64,000 bases of DNA from Aquilaria yunnanensis (GCA_039654915.1 CM077599.1:24985501-25049500), one strand, 5' to 3'. Counted from the stretch's first letter, positions 11,370 to 24,800 are shown. Made by a program: numbers and translations. Notes: generated by a model not told the origin, from the sequence alone.

Positions 11370-12636
11370 TAAGGGCGAAGCCAGAATTTTAAGTTAGAGG
11401 GGGCCGGACTTCATTTTAAAAATGTTAGAAAATTAAGAATTAGATGTATTTCTACAATGTAAAAAGAAAATAATAAAAATAACTTAAAATCTATTAAAAT
11501 GCTATGTTTATAGGTTATACACTTTCAAAATAGTAAGTAAAATTTACTAAATCTCAGTTTTCATTCATATAATGAATCGGTGATCATAAGCTTTAAATCC
11601 ATATCAAATCACGCGCTTTCCTCTCAATGAAAAATTAGTTATGTTATTATACATGTACACATGTTCAATTAATATCACATAGCAAATAAAAACATAATAC
11701 CTTGTGCATCTTGAAGTGGGGATGCTTTTCTTTGAATGCATAAAAATCATCTATTTCTTGTCTATTGAAAAGGTCCCAGCAATCTTTCTTTCAATATGAA
11801 CAATCAAGTGATTTTTGAGAAAATTATCACTCATCCTATTATGAAGTTTTGTTTTCACAATTTTTATTACTAAAAATGCTTGTTTTGTTGTTGTAGTTGA
11901 AATAGAAAGAGTCAATATAAGATGAATTAGTTTATTCACCTAAGGATAAATTTCTTACTTTCTTATTTCATTTAGTCCTTTACACAATTCAGCAATTGTA
12001 GATACATTTTTTCAACTGTGGATGGTAGGGCACATCAAGCTCATAATGCTGCAACTAATACTTCAAATAAATCTTTTCTTATTCAGTGAAATCTGAAGGA
12101 TAAAAATTGTCTGCTAATCTACATATGTTCTTAATATTAAATGACTTATAGGAATTTCTGAGATCCAAAACAATACAAAGAAAAAGAAGCTCATCACCTG
12201 TTTGCTAAAGTACTTCATCTGTTTCTCACAAAACATATCTTAGTTAATGCAAAAATTTGCAAAAGAAGTGAAAAGGTGTACTTTACATTTCTAACCTTTT
12301 AGAATATAACTAATTATTTTTTATTAAGAGAGTAAAATTAATTGTTTGATGTTAGATTTTTCTTACATTTCTCACACAAATCAACCACATGCATTTATGT
12401 ATAATTTTAGTGAGATGGAGAAAATTATTACCATTTTACATATATACTTCTTAAAAATTATTGTTATGTTTTATAATTAAAAAATTGGAAATCTACAAAA
12501 GAGATAATATAATTTTTTTGTCATTACTTTTACATACATACATACATACATACATATATACATACATACATATATATAATTTATAAAAAAGTTGGGTGGG
12601 GGGGGGACCCCAGCCCCCCTATTGGCTCCACCACTG
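11370..12636 (-). mobile_element. Tip100-like hAT relic with 8-bp TSD
   Basis: Flanked by a perfect 8-bp duplication ACAGTAAG (11362-11369, 12637-12644). The ends are TAAGGGCGAAGCCAG on the left and CAGTGGTGGAGCCAA on the opposite strand at the right, degenerate forms of the CAGGGGCGGAGCCA end known from Tip100-type elements. On the minus strand at 11751-11939 a fragment resembles the C-terminal hAT dimerisation region of Tip100/ZMYM1-like transposases, including LILTLSISTTTTKQAF and IVKTKLHNRM. The rest of the transposase is lost, so this is an inactive deletion derivative. Confidence 0.85.
12534..12577. repeat. TACA/TA microsatellite
   Basis: Repeated CATA units with TATA interruptions near the right end of the Tip100-like relic. 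Confidence 0.8.
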
Positions 12637-12644
12637 ACAGTAAG

Positions 12645-13758
12645 GATTTTGTATTGTTTGGACAAACCAAAAAATTACCATCAAACCCTAGTAGATAAAA
12701 TTGACAAACATATAAGTAAAAAAGTCACAAAAAAATGTAAAAATTACTACTTGATGCTTTGTGACTCTCTATTGCCACAAGCTCTTATTTTTCTCATTGT
12801 TTTATATGATCTTTCTATCTCCATCCTTATGCCCCCAAAATAAAGTCAATTATGTGGCTTTTATATATGAGCCAATATGACTACTTATCTTTTTCTCACA
12901 TTTTAAGCCAATTCCAAATTAACAAAAAGAAAATTCAAAAACTAATTATATTTTCAACTACAAGTAATAAAACCGAGGCTAATACATTAATATTGAGTAC
13001 AAATTTTACATAGAAAAAGTTAAAATCAGTATTTACTTACTTTTTTACCAGTTATGTTGTTGTATATATATTTTTAGTATTTAATTTTCTAAAAAAATTC
13101 ATAAAATAGACGGGACACAGTCTAGCACCCAGGCCCGCTCTCTGGGCAGGACAGGAGTCTTGTGGTTGAAATTTTATTTTATAAAATAAAGTTGTTACCA
13201 ACTTACCATTAGGTTAACCCGTACATAGTATCAAAACATATTTGAACATTTAATAAATGATTCTCTTTTGTTTGAAAATGTTGTGTTCATTTAATTTTAA
13301 TTATTTACATTTATTTCTTTTCAAGATAACTGATGGCGGTAGACCCAAAAACTATTCACGCGCCAATTATCAAAGGATACTTAAAGGACTATCACGTTAA
13401 GTACTTTTTCATCATATCTGTAATTTCGTACCATGTGAAACATGCTTCTATATATAAAAAAGAAAATTGACGTGACGTAGCCTAAGCTTATTTAGAATCT
13501 TGAATCAGATTTGCTTTGTTCCATTCCACGTTTATGGCTCATTTCTCTCTGGAAAATAAAACTCTGCTGCCCTGCCACAACTGGTCCTGAACTTGCTTGA
13601 CTTTTCTAAAGCTTTTTCTCATATATGGAAGATCTTTTCGGAATTTGTCATTATGAGATTCGGGTTTAGTTCTGGATGTAGTAGCTGGACTTGGTAGCTG
13701 GACATGTTTTTGCCAACTTCAATGTTTGTCATTGTTAAATTGCTTCCATAAGGTGATC
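12645..13758. other. Intergenic stretch, nothing recognised
   Basis: AT-rich, with no convincing frame. A short GC-rich patch at about 13110-13150 (CACCCAGGCCCGCTCTCTGG) stands out but has no partner I can find. Confidence 0.4.
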
Positions 13759-14800
13759 TTTTTTTTTTTTTTTAACAGAAGAAATGTATTTGTATTAATT
13801 GAAGAAACATTTACAGATGTAAAGTTCTAGCCAGAAGCTAGACAACCAAAATCTCTCTTCTCAGTTTATGTAGAAACCCAACACAAAAATATACGCTACA
13901 ACTAATTCTAAATTGCCTGCAATGGATTCATTACCCAGTCGATCCCATCCAACTACACCTAATTTTGGAACACTGTTCACAATCCATAAGAAAGACAAAA
14001 CTACAAGCATTTCATCTAATACTGTTTTACACTGTAACACAATACCTGAATATTTTCGAACACCAGTTTTTTTGTTGCCTTCCAAATTTCCCAAACTGAA
14101 AATGTAGCGAATCGCCCCTCATGCTTTTTTTTTTCCTGCTTCCTAGCTCGGATCAGTAAGCAGTTGTCCAAGATTTCCTTAACACGTATATACCCCATTG
14201 AAAGAATTAACTTGCCACCATCTACAAACATTTTCCTGTACTGCACCTGTGATGCTCCTAGAACCCAAGATGTGATCCACCGGTTCCAATGTTTCTTCAC
14301 AACACTGGCATAGGGAACCATGTTTGACCTAAACTCCCTTGCAAATTAAATTGTGTCCCGTTGGGAGTCTCCCTTGTCTCGCCTCCCAAACACAAATGTT
14401 GGTCTTACAAGGAATCCATGAGTTTAACCTTATGAGTCTGACTATTATCAACCGGCTGTAGCAGCACATTGTCTAAGTTTTTTCACAGTTTCTTGACTGA
14501 AAACTCACCACCAAGGTCAATGTTCCACCTCCATTTATCTTTTGTGTTTGCATGGATAGCAATACCTCCAAGACAATTCATTAGTCCCTGAAAATTCTGA
14601 ATTTTCCCTTCTCCTGTCCTGACAAGCCGATGCCAATCCCACGCTCCATCTCCATACTCCCTTATCCCAAAAACCCCTTCGATCTATTTTACAACTTTTA
14701 TCTCTCTCTAACTTAAAAAAGTCTACCAAACCTATCTTTCAAACATCTGTCCCCTAACCATACATTCTCCCAGAACCTCATTTTTTTTTTGGCATATTAA
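13759..14800 (-). mobile_element. 5'-truncated LINE relic
   Basis: Minus-strand 3' part of an L1-type LINE. A 15-base T run at 13759-13773 marks the A tail. Upstream on the minus strand, frames at 14016-14321 contain text typical of the LINE C-terminal region, such as FATFSVWEIWKATKKLVFEN, and those at 14535-14729 contain further connection-domain-like text. Frames are broken by stops. The 5' end is ill-defined. Confidence 0.75.
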
Positions 14801-14873
14801 TGAACTTAGCTCCACTCTCAGACGTCATGTGGCAGGCATGTGATTCACAGTACTTCATCTTTCTAATTGTTAT

Positions 14874-17362
14874 TAGAGGTGGGATGGGACCGACCCGACT
14901 TAGGACTTGCCCGGACAGCCTGGGCCTGGGCCTGGCTTGAGGAGGACCAGGAACCGTCCGGTACCAGGTGGGGCGGTCCTAAGTCGGTCTTGGGGTGGGT
15001 CCAAGGCGGGTTTAATATTTTTTTTTTTTACAAAGAAAATTAGAAACATAATTAATTGTATATGTAATAAATATTTTTAAGAAAAAACACCACATTAGGT
15101 ATAAGTTTTATTAAGTTAAAAAACCAATTAGTACTTACAAATAATCGGAACAGGCCTTACATTTTGAAATGATAAAACGGTCAAAAAATGATGAAAAATA
15201 GAAACCTATAATCTGTGTTTGACAACATAATAAAATCAAATACAAATTACATGTATGATTGAAAAAAAAAATTCGAGTCTTAGTATCGGATATTACCTTC
15301 TCATCTGAAGTTTTTTTGTCTTGCTGCCGGAGTGCTGCGATGCCCCAATTTCGGTTGCACATGCATATTTCTACTGCCTCAGGTGTCAATCTTGATTGTT
15401 TCTCCGATATCACCAGTTTTCCTGCACTAAACTCCGCCTCAGATGATACGGTGGAGACTGGAACGGCAAGAATCTTCAGTGCAATTATCGACAAGATCGA
15501 AAACCTTGATATCTTTTATTTCCACCACTCCAATATGTCGATGTCGCTTGTCTCAAATGATGTGTTGAGATAGTCATTGACTTCAACTAATCCCAATGTC
15601 GTCGGTCGGGGCATTTGGAGGGCCAGGTTGAATCTTGATAAGATTGATCTCCTTGGAGGCTCGGTTTGAGGAGATTCAGATTTTACCTTATCTGAATGGC
15701 GCTCACAATATAACTCGTATAAAAAATACAAGTACTCAGAAGCAGTTGCAGGTATAGCCAAAACATTTATATGAGACATTTTTAAATAAGTATAAAAAAT
15801 TCCTTTAAGCAATATTATTGTGCTCGTTAATTTGACATATGGGTCAAACATTATCAAATGAAATGCACAGGATTTTATCAGCACAAAAATAATCACATAA
15901 AGTTTCTAAGATGCAATTGAATATATGATAACCACTATAATCCGTTTCAATGACCCTAAATGACAAAATTCATTTTTGGATAATCCAATCAAAATCAATC
16001 CAATTAGAAGTAACACAATAAAATGATTGACCTATAAATGATGTCCACACATCAGAAGTGAATGTCACACAATGATTAAGAGCAGAAAAATAGTCTTGTA
16101 AATCTGAATTTCCGGCTTTAAATAATCTAAAGATTTCTTTCCTAGCAGTTTTCCTAAACATTTTTTTAAATGCAGAATTTAATTGTGATTTTATCCAAGA
16201 TTCTAAATACACATCTTCAGCTTGTGAAAGTTTTTTTGGTAAGCATCATCCAATTTACCATGTCTTCTCTGCAAGATTGTTGGTTAAAACAAAAAATACC
16301 TGACCCGCCGGCACCGGTTGTAGACCCAAATTGTGTTTGTCCTCCAGAACTAGTGCTGGCACTAGGGATGACGTTAGGATATTAATTTTCAATATGTCGC
16401 TTCAGCGTTCCAGTGCTAGAATTCTTTTTATACTCCAATTTTTTACTGCAATGTTTGCATTTCCCGTGCGTCGACTTCCCTTCGTGTATGAACTCATAAT
16501 GCTTCGAAACTCAAGTAGTTAGTCTCGAGGATTTACCTTGTTCTTGGGTTTCTTCCACGGCGGGTCCATGACTTGTCGGTGTCGGTTGTGTTGATGAATT
16601 CCTCACCGCCATTGCATCCAACTCTTCAATTTCATCATCCGATAATTGATCGTTGAGTCTCAAATCATAATTCGTCATATCAATTCCGGTATCATTGTCG
16701 TACAACTCTTCAATTGATATGCCTTTATCGGCGGGCCGGGAACGGCAACGGAATAAGCCTCGGAGTCATGAGTCACGAACTAATAATAGTGATTAATGCA
16801 AAATTAAGAAGAGATTATGAAGATATTAGGGGGAAATTAGCAAGAATTTGGAAGTGATTAAGAAAAACGCTCAAATGCTTGAGAGAATGTAATAGAGAAA
16901 GAAGAGAGATTGAGTGGTTGTATGAGGATAGAGTGAAAATGACATTAGTATTTATAGGAGAGGGCCAAAAAATATTTGGACCAAAAAGTCTTTAAAATTT
17001 AGTTGTTGGGAGGGGTGAAAATGGAATTTTTGGAGCTAAAATGTAGCAGAAAACCGTTGGAATATCTATATTGTAATTAACCCATTTTTTAAAAGAATTT
17101 TTGCAAGTTGCCATTTCTAACCGTTGCGCCCCAGGCCTAGCCCGAACCAGCTGGTCTTGGGCTGGGCTCTGGCCAAGGCAGGGCGGTCCGTGTCACGGGT
17201 CGGGTCAAGTTCGAATCTAGGCGGAGGCAGGCCGTTTTACACCATTTTACTTTTTCAGACCCATATTCAGCCCAATATTTAGCAGGTTTTTGCTAGAGCA
17301 GGGTTGACTTATAGGCCAGTCCCAGTTTTAGCTGGGTCAACCCGGCCCAGGTCCCACCTTTA
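14874..17362 (-). mobile_element. Decayed, internally deleted Ac-like hAT element
   Basis: Ends TAGAGGTGGGATGGG on the left and TAAAGGTGGGACCTG on the opposite strand at the right, with 8-bp flanks ATTGTTAT (14866-14873) and ATTGTTAG (17363-17370), 7 of 8 identical. GC-rich subterminal GGCC/GGTCC words lie at both ends. Minus-strand fragments match the transposase of the element at 59641-63591: NYDLRLNDQLSDDEIEELDA (16511-16705), TFTSDVWTSF (15970-16212), LKMSHINVLAIPA (15516-15896) and the dimerisation segment with VSSEAEFSAGK (15135-15494). About 190 codons between the second catalytic Asp region and the dimerisation part are missing, with the joint near 15850. Numerous stops; inactive. Confidence 0.87.
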
Positions 17363-17542
17363 ATTGTTAGAGACCGTTTGTCACACCTTTTTAATATGAC
17401 AAATTGCCCTTACAATTTTTCTTTACTAAATGTCAGTTCAACACCTTTTTTTCCATCAAAGGCCTTTGGAAGGGCCATTCATTGTTCCTCATCTGTTTTC
17501 ACTGCCGCTGGAGAGGTCTTGCACGCAATATTTTCACCAAAA

Positions 17543-18070
17543 GGGTAAAAAGCACCAATAGTCCCAAACCTTTAATTTTCATTACAAATAAGCTCCCAAC
17601 CTTCATTTTGTTTCAAATCTCAAATCTTTATAATTTATTACATATTGGTCCCTAACCTTAAGCAGACACATAAAGTTGATTTATAGAGAAGAACAACTGA
17701 TAATTTGAATTATCTATTAATTTTCATTAAAAAAAATAACACGGTTTGAATTTATGGAAAAATAATTAATGAATAGTTTAAATTAAAATATAAAAATTTA
17801 ATATCATATAATTTTTAAGAGTTAAAGAATTCAAATTATTTAGTAGTTTTCTTTCTAATAAATTTAAATTGTATCATAATTTTCTTACAGCTAGTGGAAA
17901 ATTTAAACTATCAATTTTTATTCTTTATAAATTGAGTTTCTGTGCCTGCCTAGAGAGAGGGACAAATATAAAATGAATTATAAAGATAGGGACTAATTTA
18001 TAATAAAATAAAGCTTAATACCAATTTGCAATAAGAATTAAAGGTTTAGGATTATTGGTGCTATTTACCC
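17543..18070. mobile_element. Non-autonomous foldback element
   Basis: The left end GGGTAAAAAGCACCAATAGT and the right end, on the opposite strand GGGTAAATAGCACCAATAAT, start corresponding arms of about 120 bp (both read CCTTTAATT soon after). The interior is AT-rich without an ORF. No clean target duplication was found. Grouped by its end style with the 9-bp-TSD elements in this window. Confidence 0.6.
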
Positions 18071-18459
18071 TTTCGCTATTAAGAACTTGAACCAAGCACG
18101 TTTGCATGGGCCTAGCAGACAGGCCCAAGTCCCATACATAAAGCTCAAACTGACGTTGGGTTTTCCAAACACCCACCCCGTTCACTTTATTGGTGAAGAC
18201 TTATGGAGCTATATTACTCCATGGTCTACGCTTTTTCATTTACCATATTTTTCATTTACTCCATGTATGTTATACATAAAATAGTTTATTTGTTCATAAT
18301 TGGTTAAAACTCTTGATTTGGCCCCTAAACTGAAAAAATATGACCGTTTGGGATCTAAACTAGGTTCACAAATGTCTCTTGAAAGAACTTTCAGCCCAAA
18401 GCGTTTGCTCAACCTTGAGCCATATCATATCTGGCTCCAATTTATGCTCAATAATTTAA

Positions 18460-19046
18460 TGAGTAAATTACATAAATGATCTCTAACCTTTAACTATTGT
18501 TTCATTTTAGTTCCTAGCCTATTGAATGTTCTATTTTGATCCTAGACCTATTAAAAAGTTACATTTTGGCCCTAAATCTATTAAAAACATTTCATTTTGG
18601 TTCTCATTGGATGAAATATGTTAACTTAAAATATTCATCTGATAAAAATTTTTTAAATTATAATTTAAACTATTCAGTAATTATCTTACAATAAATTTAA
18701 TCTTTATAATAATTTTTTTATAGTTAATAGAAAATTCAAATCATCTTTTTTTTTTCTTTCTGTAAATTAAACTTATTTTATTCAGGAAGAAAAAACTACT
18801 TAATTTTAATTATCAGTTTCCTATATAAACTATTAGATTGTTTAAATTTATTGGAAGACATTTATCGAATATTTAAATCTAAATTTTAAAATTTTGTATC
18901 AGATTGTTATTTTGAGTTAATAAATTTCATCTTATGAGGGACTAAACAATTTTAATAAGTTTATGACCAAAACAGAATATTCAATAGGTTAAGGATTAAA
19001 ATGAAATGACAAATAAAGGTTAGAGACTATTTTCATTATTTACTCA
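18460..19046. mobile_element. MULE-like foldback MITE with perfect 9-bp TSD
   Basis: About 587 bp bounded by ATAATTTAA at 18451-18459 and 19047-19055. The inverted ends read TGAGTAAATTA and TGAGTAAATAA. The arms continue through text such as CTCTAACCTTTA and CCTATTGAATRTTCTRTTTTG on both sides, more than 100 bp each. No ORF. A 9-bp duplication with long TIRs points to a non-autonomous Mutator-like element. Confidence 0.82.
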
Positions 19047-19230
19047 ATAATTTAATTAAACCAATTTTATCAATCCGATTTATAAAATTCAGGGGCAATT
19101 TAATCATGAAATAACAATTAGATTATGACGCAATCGGAATAACCATTAGGTTATTAAGCAATTGAATCTTTTGTTCTTCGTCCCAAGCCAAACAATTGCC
19201 CATCCATCACCGCCTGCTGGCGTGAGTGGA

Positions 19231-19583
19231 CACTCTAAAAGTTAACACCAAATTCGTTTTAACTTAAGTCAATTGATTTTAAAATGATTTATTTTTATTA
19301 TTATCTATTTTTTATCTAAAATTAATTTTATTTCAAAGAAAATATTATACAGTTGTAATAATCTATTGAAAATACAATTTTTATTTTTTATGAGTTTTTT
19401 TAGTTTAAGGCATTAAAAAGGAAAAAAATCATTAAAATTTAAGAATATTATAAAAATTTATTTTTAAATGAATTATTATATCTACATAATATTTGTTTTC
19501 AAATAAAATTAACTTCAAATAAAAAAAATATAAATACAAAAATAAGTCAGTTGACTTAAATTAAAACAAATTAACTCTAAGTG
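19231..19583. mobile_element. AT-rich inverted-repeat MITE
   Basis: Ends CACTCTAAAAGTTAA and, on the opposite strand, CACTTAGAGTTAA. Both arms then carry TTTTAAYTTAAGTCAAYTGA and later AATTTTATTT text. Roughly 350 bp, no ORF, target duplication unclear. Confidence 0.6.
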
Positions 19584-21001
19584 GATAGAGAGCAAAATGT
19601 GCTTTTGGCAACTGGCCTTTCTTTTCTTTTTCTTTCTTTTTTTGGTTCAGAATCTATCTTCTTGTAAGTAAAGGATTGTTGGAGGAAAGATACACGAGAT
19701 GCAACGAACCGTGTTCGGGTAGATAAAAAACCTAAACGAATGGACTGGGGTTCCAAGACGGTTGCTGACCTAAGTATAGAGCCAACAGTTAATTTTTAAT
19801 GGTTTAAGGTCATGATTTTAACATTTTAACTTCAGTTACTGCTCTTTTCGTGCTAGTAACTCCATTAGTACTTACTCCATCAGTTAAAAGTTCCTTTTTT
19901 CTTTCTTTTTTTTTACTTTCTTACCTTGCCTTTAGCTAAAACCTTTAAAAATGTTTTGGAACGTATCCAAAAGTTATTTTGAAAATTATATTAGCCCCAT
20001 TAAGGAACAACTTTTATTATTAGTATTAAAATTTGGATAATTTACTATCAATAAATATGAAACTACTAAAAGTTAAAAGCTATAGGAATAGCTTTTTTCA
20101 AAATACTAATCTTAATCACTGACATTAGCGGTAATAGTTAAAATATTAAATTGAACAAACTAATACGACATCTCAAAATAAAAATGTGGATAAATAATTC
20201 AACACGGATGGATTAATTATTTGTATCTACGATCTATTTAATTACGGCATCAAGTCTACGGCAGAGAAAATTATAAGCATTTAGATGGGTGGAAGCAGCA
20301 TGGAAACCTGAAAATCCAAAGTCAGGTCAACAAATATCTCAGAAATTAGCAACTAGTAGGAGTAAAAGGGAAAGCATGATCTTTTCGTTTCCAAATGGGT
20401 TGCTAACTTAATTAGGCTGAACCTGTAGATAAGTAAACAATAATGATGAGATCTTTTGAATCATCGATCAGTGTCTCCAAGACTCCAAGAGAAGGTAATT
20501 ACATGAAGGGGTCAAAATTTAAGACAAGAAACAGTTTAAAAACAAGCAATAAAGAAACAACCACTAATCACTAATAGTATTAATTATTTAAGGAAAACTG
20601 TTTTAGACAGTCTTTCTAGACTAATTAAGACCTTACAATTCAATGAAATTCACTATACTGAAATATCAGACTAGCCATCTATTGATCAAGATCAAAGCCT
20701 GTTTTAGTCTTGTTTGGACATTTTTTGTGCCTCAAGGTGTTAGAAATTCTTCATGCCCATTTTTGAAACAGAGTTTGGTATTCTTCCATTTTTGACATCA
20801 TTTTCTCATCAACCCCTAAAATCTGCCATGAACCTAAGATGGAATGAGGGAGACTGCCCAAGTCAAATGTCAAGGTCAGCTGAGGAAAATGGTTGCTAGT
20901 ATATTAGTTCAATCGTCTGAGAAAGAAAAACCCTTTATAGAGGTCCCACCCTTTATTATAATGGTTAAAGTCTAAGGAGACATTTGGGAAGATTTACATT
21001 A
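19584..21001. other. Intergenic stretch, nothing recognised
   Basis: No coding frame, RNA gene or paired repeat was recognised. Base composition is even and AT-rich. Confidence 0.45.
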
Positions 21002-21186
21002 TGTTTGGATTGAGGAAATGAGAGGGAGGGGAACGAAAATTAGCATGACTAGAGGGGAGGAAGAGTCATTATCTCTTCACTTTCATCCTTTATATGTTCA
21101 TTCACCCCTCCAAACTAGGGGAATAAATCATCCCCTTCCCCTTTTCTTCCATTTTCTCTTTTTTTCTTATTAATTGTATCCAAACA
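21002..21186. mobile_element. Short MITE with TGTTTGGAT ends
   Basis: Starts TGTTTGGATTGAGGAAATGAG and ends with ATCCAAACA, the exact inverse of TGTTTGGAT. The interior is G-rich on the left half and C-rich on the right, as in a degenerate hairpin. No duplication could be confirmed; the superfamily is uncertain. Confidence 0.5.
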
Positions 21187-21577
21187 GGTACTTAGAGTTT
21201 GATCTCGGTCTCTTATTTCCTATAAAATACCATAAATGAACTGGTTTGGTTGTTATTTGAGTAAGAATAAAAAATAGCATTTCATTCGCTTAATTACAGT
21301 AATAATATATAATATTATATTATTTGTTGCACACTTAATACTTTTGAATATAAAAAAAAATCATTTGGTGGGTGACCAAGAAAATATATATGGTCATGGT
21401 TATGTATGTAATTTTGAAGGATGGGTAGACATGTGTCTCATGAAGAGCTCTCCTAGTCCACACCAGAAAATGGGAAGTTACTGGTCTGTACCAACCAAGA
21501 AGAAGGGCCAATTTGAGTTATGATGTCAGCCTGACAATTTATTTGTCATCCAATTTTTGTCCTTATTAGCTCGTCTT

Positions 21578-21894
21578 GGGTAAAATTGCATATTCAGTCC
21601 TAAACTATGAAGATGAGTTTGGCGTTAAACTATAATTGTTTAAATTGCATTTTCAAGGATCCCAAAGTGGTGCTTAGATCCAACAAAAAGAAGGGTGAAA
21701 TGGGTTTAGGGGGTCACCTATTGCATACGTAAGGGCTTTTACGCTTATAAAGATGCCTTAAATGCTACATTGGTTCCATGTAGGATTTTTGTCAACAATT
21801 GACGCAAGCAGTCAGCAACGTATCTCATGTGCAACAAATATTAGTTTAAGGATGTAATTGCAATAGTATCTATAATTTAGGGATGAACATTTAG
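21578..21894. mobile_element. Degenerate foldback element
   Basis: The left end GGGTAAAATTGCATATTCAG and the right end (opposite strand CTAAATGTTCATCCCTAAAT) share the pattern TAAA...GYATNNTCAGTCCTAAACTAT with mismatches. The flanks GCTCGTCTT and ACTCTTCTT agree at 7 of 9 bases, a possible worn TSD. No ORF. Confidence 0.45.
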
Positions 21895-24676
21895 ACTCTT
21901 CTTATTTGTATGTGTTTGAACAAATTAATGATTGTACATAAACCGGCTAGCTAAACTTTGTTATTAATTTATTTTTCAACCAAACATTGTTAATTAAAAC
22001 AAATAGTAGACATCACCCCTCAACTTAATTTGCAGCACAAAATACATAACCTGTCACCTCTTCATCATGCTATAGTGTATAAATATGCCCTAACGCACGT
22101 ATCTCCCTAGATGAAATGTACGAGGATGATCATTTTAGTCTCTAGATAGCATCAAATTTATGTCAATTACATTTCAATCCCCAAGTTAACCTTAATTTAC
22201 ACTTTTGGTGTCAGGGCCCAATTCAACCCTACCCTAAACTTCTTAGGAAGTTTAAATTAACCGATAGTTTTTCAATCACCCAGTTATTTTTTCAATTAAC
22301 CGGATGTTTTTCATATGGTGAATTAAGTCTTGATAACCATGATACTTAACTATAAATTTTAGTTCATACTTAGGTGGGACTTAAGTGAAAGTGACTTATT
22401 AACCTATTAAGTCTTTAGTTGAATAGGTTAAGCTATTTATTTAACACATTAAGTTATCAGTTTAATGTGTCACCTTAATGAGTGCACTTGGCTTAGCTTA
22501 CCTTGTTACCTATTAGGTGCATATGAGTATATATAGGTGGACTTCTGTATGTGTGCCTTAGTGTACATGGAAAGATTGCCTGTAGCCTATATATATACAC
22601 ACCATCATGCATATATTCATACAATCATGCATTCTAAGGTATTCTAACATAAGACATGCAATAAGACATACAGGTATTCTATTACACCTTATGCCTTAGG
22701 ATGCTTACCTAGCCCATTATATACATACAAGGCACTTACCATGAACTACTCTAGGTGGTCATATTTACATACATTTACATAACAAAATTGGGCATCCTAG
22801 GTGTTACAAGGCCAAAAGTTATATGCACTAAAGTTAAGCCATTACAAAAACATGCATGCACACATATTGGCTTTAAACAGTTTCAACTCACACAATTACT
22901 TTAACCTTTACTTTTACAAGACACTTAAGCCAGAGTTGTTTTATAACCATTCTGGTATTTACCCAAACCAGAACAGATGCAAATGCGACTAAACCCATAG
23001 CAGCCATCACAGCCTACACATCAAGTTACAACCATTAGTTCACAATATGAATTTTTAATCCATTTTTCACAAGCCATAAATCCAAGTCATTACCTTCTTG
23101 TACATGTACCTTTCTAAGAGGTTTTCTAGCACCAAATCTTTCACTTCTCTACCTCAAATGGGTAGAAAAGGGCAATGAGTACACAGGTACTCAATAATGA
23201 TTCAATTTGGCACCTAATGCCTACACACTGTTCTAAACATTGTTATTCATATAAACCTATAATTTCTCCTTTTAACCTACAACCAAATACAAAGAAAACA
23301 CAAAATAGAAAAGGCATGGCATAATACAAGATACTTATATACATAATTCAAAGGTTAGCACACACAAACAATCAAAGAAGCATGCAAACACACACATACA
23401 CACAACACACACGGTTTCACTTAACATACAAGCATGTCTTTTCTTCGAATTTAGCAAGTGATCAATTTAGTTAGGTTCAATTTGACATAGAGCTCCTGGT
23501 AATTGAGCAAGTTTGGTTGAGCTTATAAAAAACCCTAATGCTTGCCAAAAGTAAGCTATCTAGCTCACCAAAGTGCTTAATGCACACATAGCCCATTAAC
23601 ATAGCCTCTAGGTTCCTTTAAGCATGGCTATCCTCTAGGGCAGCTCTTTCCCCTTCAAAATCTAGGAGAGGAAGCCTCATATAAACCCTTAGCTAGTTCA
23701 AAAATGATGGCAAAGAAGCAAAAAATCTTTCATGCACCATAAGCGCCATTGTTGGCCTACCCAAGAGCCACCTTGCTTCGGTTTTTTCTTTTTTTACTTC
23801 TCCTTGCTTTAAGCTCTCTTTTTGGTCATTTGCAGGAACTCTAGCTCAAGTTTTCAATGTAAGGTAGTTGCATTGGATGAGTTTAAAAGCTGCCTTCAAA
23901 GAATTAAGTCCAAGCGGCGGCCAAGGATGTTGACTAGTCCTTGGTTTAACTTCCTTCTAGTCACTTGAATCATTTTAAACATTCTAATGACTTGCTTAGC
24001 TCTTTTGGTGGCATATTTTGAGGACTCACTTTGCTCATTAATTTGGCCATTTAAGCCCCCAAGTTTTCACTTGAACTTATACACACTTAAAGTGTACTTG
24101 AGAGCCCCCTAGTGTACCCTAGGGTGCCTCATAGTGTTTTCATGAGTTCTTCATATTTTCTTGGCCTCCATTGTAACCCTCATTCCTACTCCAATGCCAA
24201 GCATCAACCTCATACAAACCCTTCTAAAAAACTAGGCTTTAAAGCCATCACAATGCTAGGGGTGCACATAAATGTGTGCCTAAGAGCCACCTTATGCCCC
24301 ACTTTAGTGCCCCATTGGTACCCTCGAGGTCTTAGGCACTTTTTCTTCAACTTTTGAGTTCTCACTTCAAAGTCTACCTTAGCACATAATTTGAGCCATT
24401 CTTAGCTCACAACTACAACACTTTACCTCATGTTTCACTATAATGCACTTAGGGTTTCTTAGGACACCGCATAAGTGCTTGTTATTTTTTTTTTTAGCTC
24501 TTCTTTTCATGTCCATGACTTGTAGCACTCATATACATAACTTATGCACATTTAATGCCCATCATAAGCACAGCCTATGGCCTATACAAGTCATAGGCAT
24601 GACATTTGGCATCATGGGAAAGCTAGTTTTATGTTGATGAGTTGACGTTGCTATCTTACTAATATATGGGAAATTG
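21895..24676. other. Long non-coding stretch, origin unclear
   Basis: About 2.8 kb without a supported gene. It is less AT-biased and more word-repetitive than other intergenic parts. CATAYAC- and CCTTA-rich words recur, and TGTCAGGGCCCAATTC at about 22213 looks like a possible LTR start, but I could not find its direct-repeat partner or any gag/pol frame. It may be a non-coding LTR-type element (LARD/TRIM) or old repeat debris. Confidence 0.3.
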
Positions 24677-24800
24677 TAACAGATGATCCATCACTTAATT
24701 AGATGGATTCATATAAGCTATCCAAATTGATGGGTCTCACTGAAATCCATCAATTTAGACTACTTAGATTGGTCTGTCAAAGTGATGGATCATCTAGTTA
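24677..24800. mobile_element. Near-palindromic 124-bp MITE
   Basis: Almost the whole element folds back on itself. The left TAACAGATGATCCATCACTT pairs with the right AAGTGATGGATCATCTAGTTA text, and the inner AAATTGATGGGTCTCACTGA pairs with ATCCATCAATTT. There is no ORF. The transcript would be a strong hairpin. Confidence 0.75.

Noticed and set aside
12534..12577. CRISPR-like or tandem array
   Set aside because: Simple CATA microsatellite without spacers; plants lack CRISPR arrays.
15259..15573. Plus-strand 104-codon frame
   Set aside because: Shadow of the decayed hAT dimerisation domain that reads on the minus strand.
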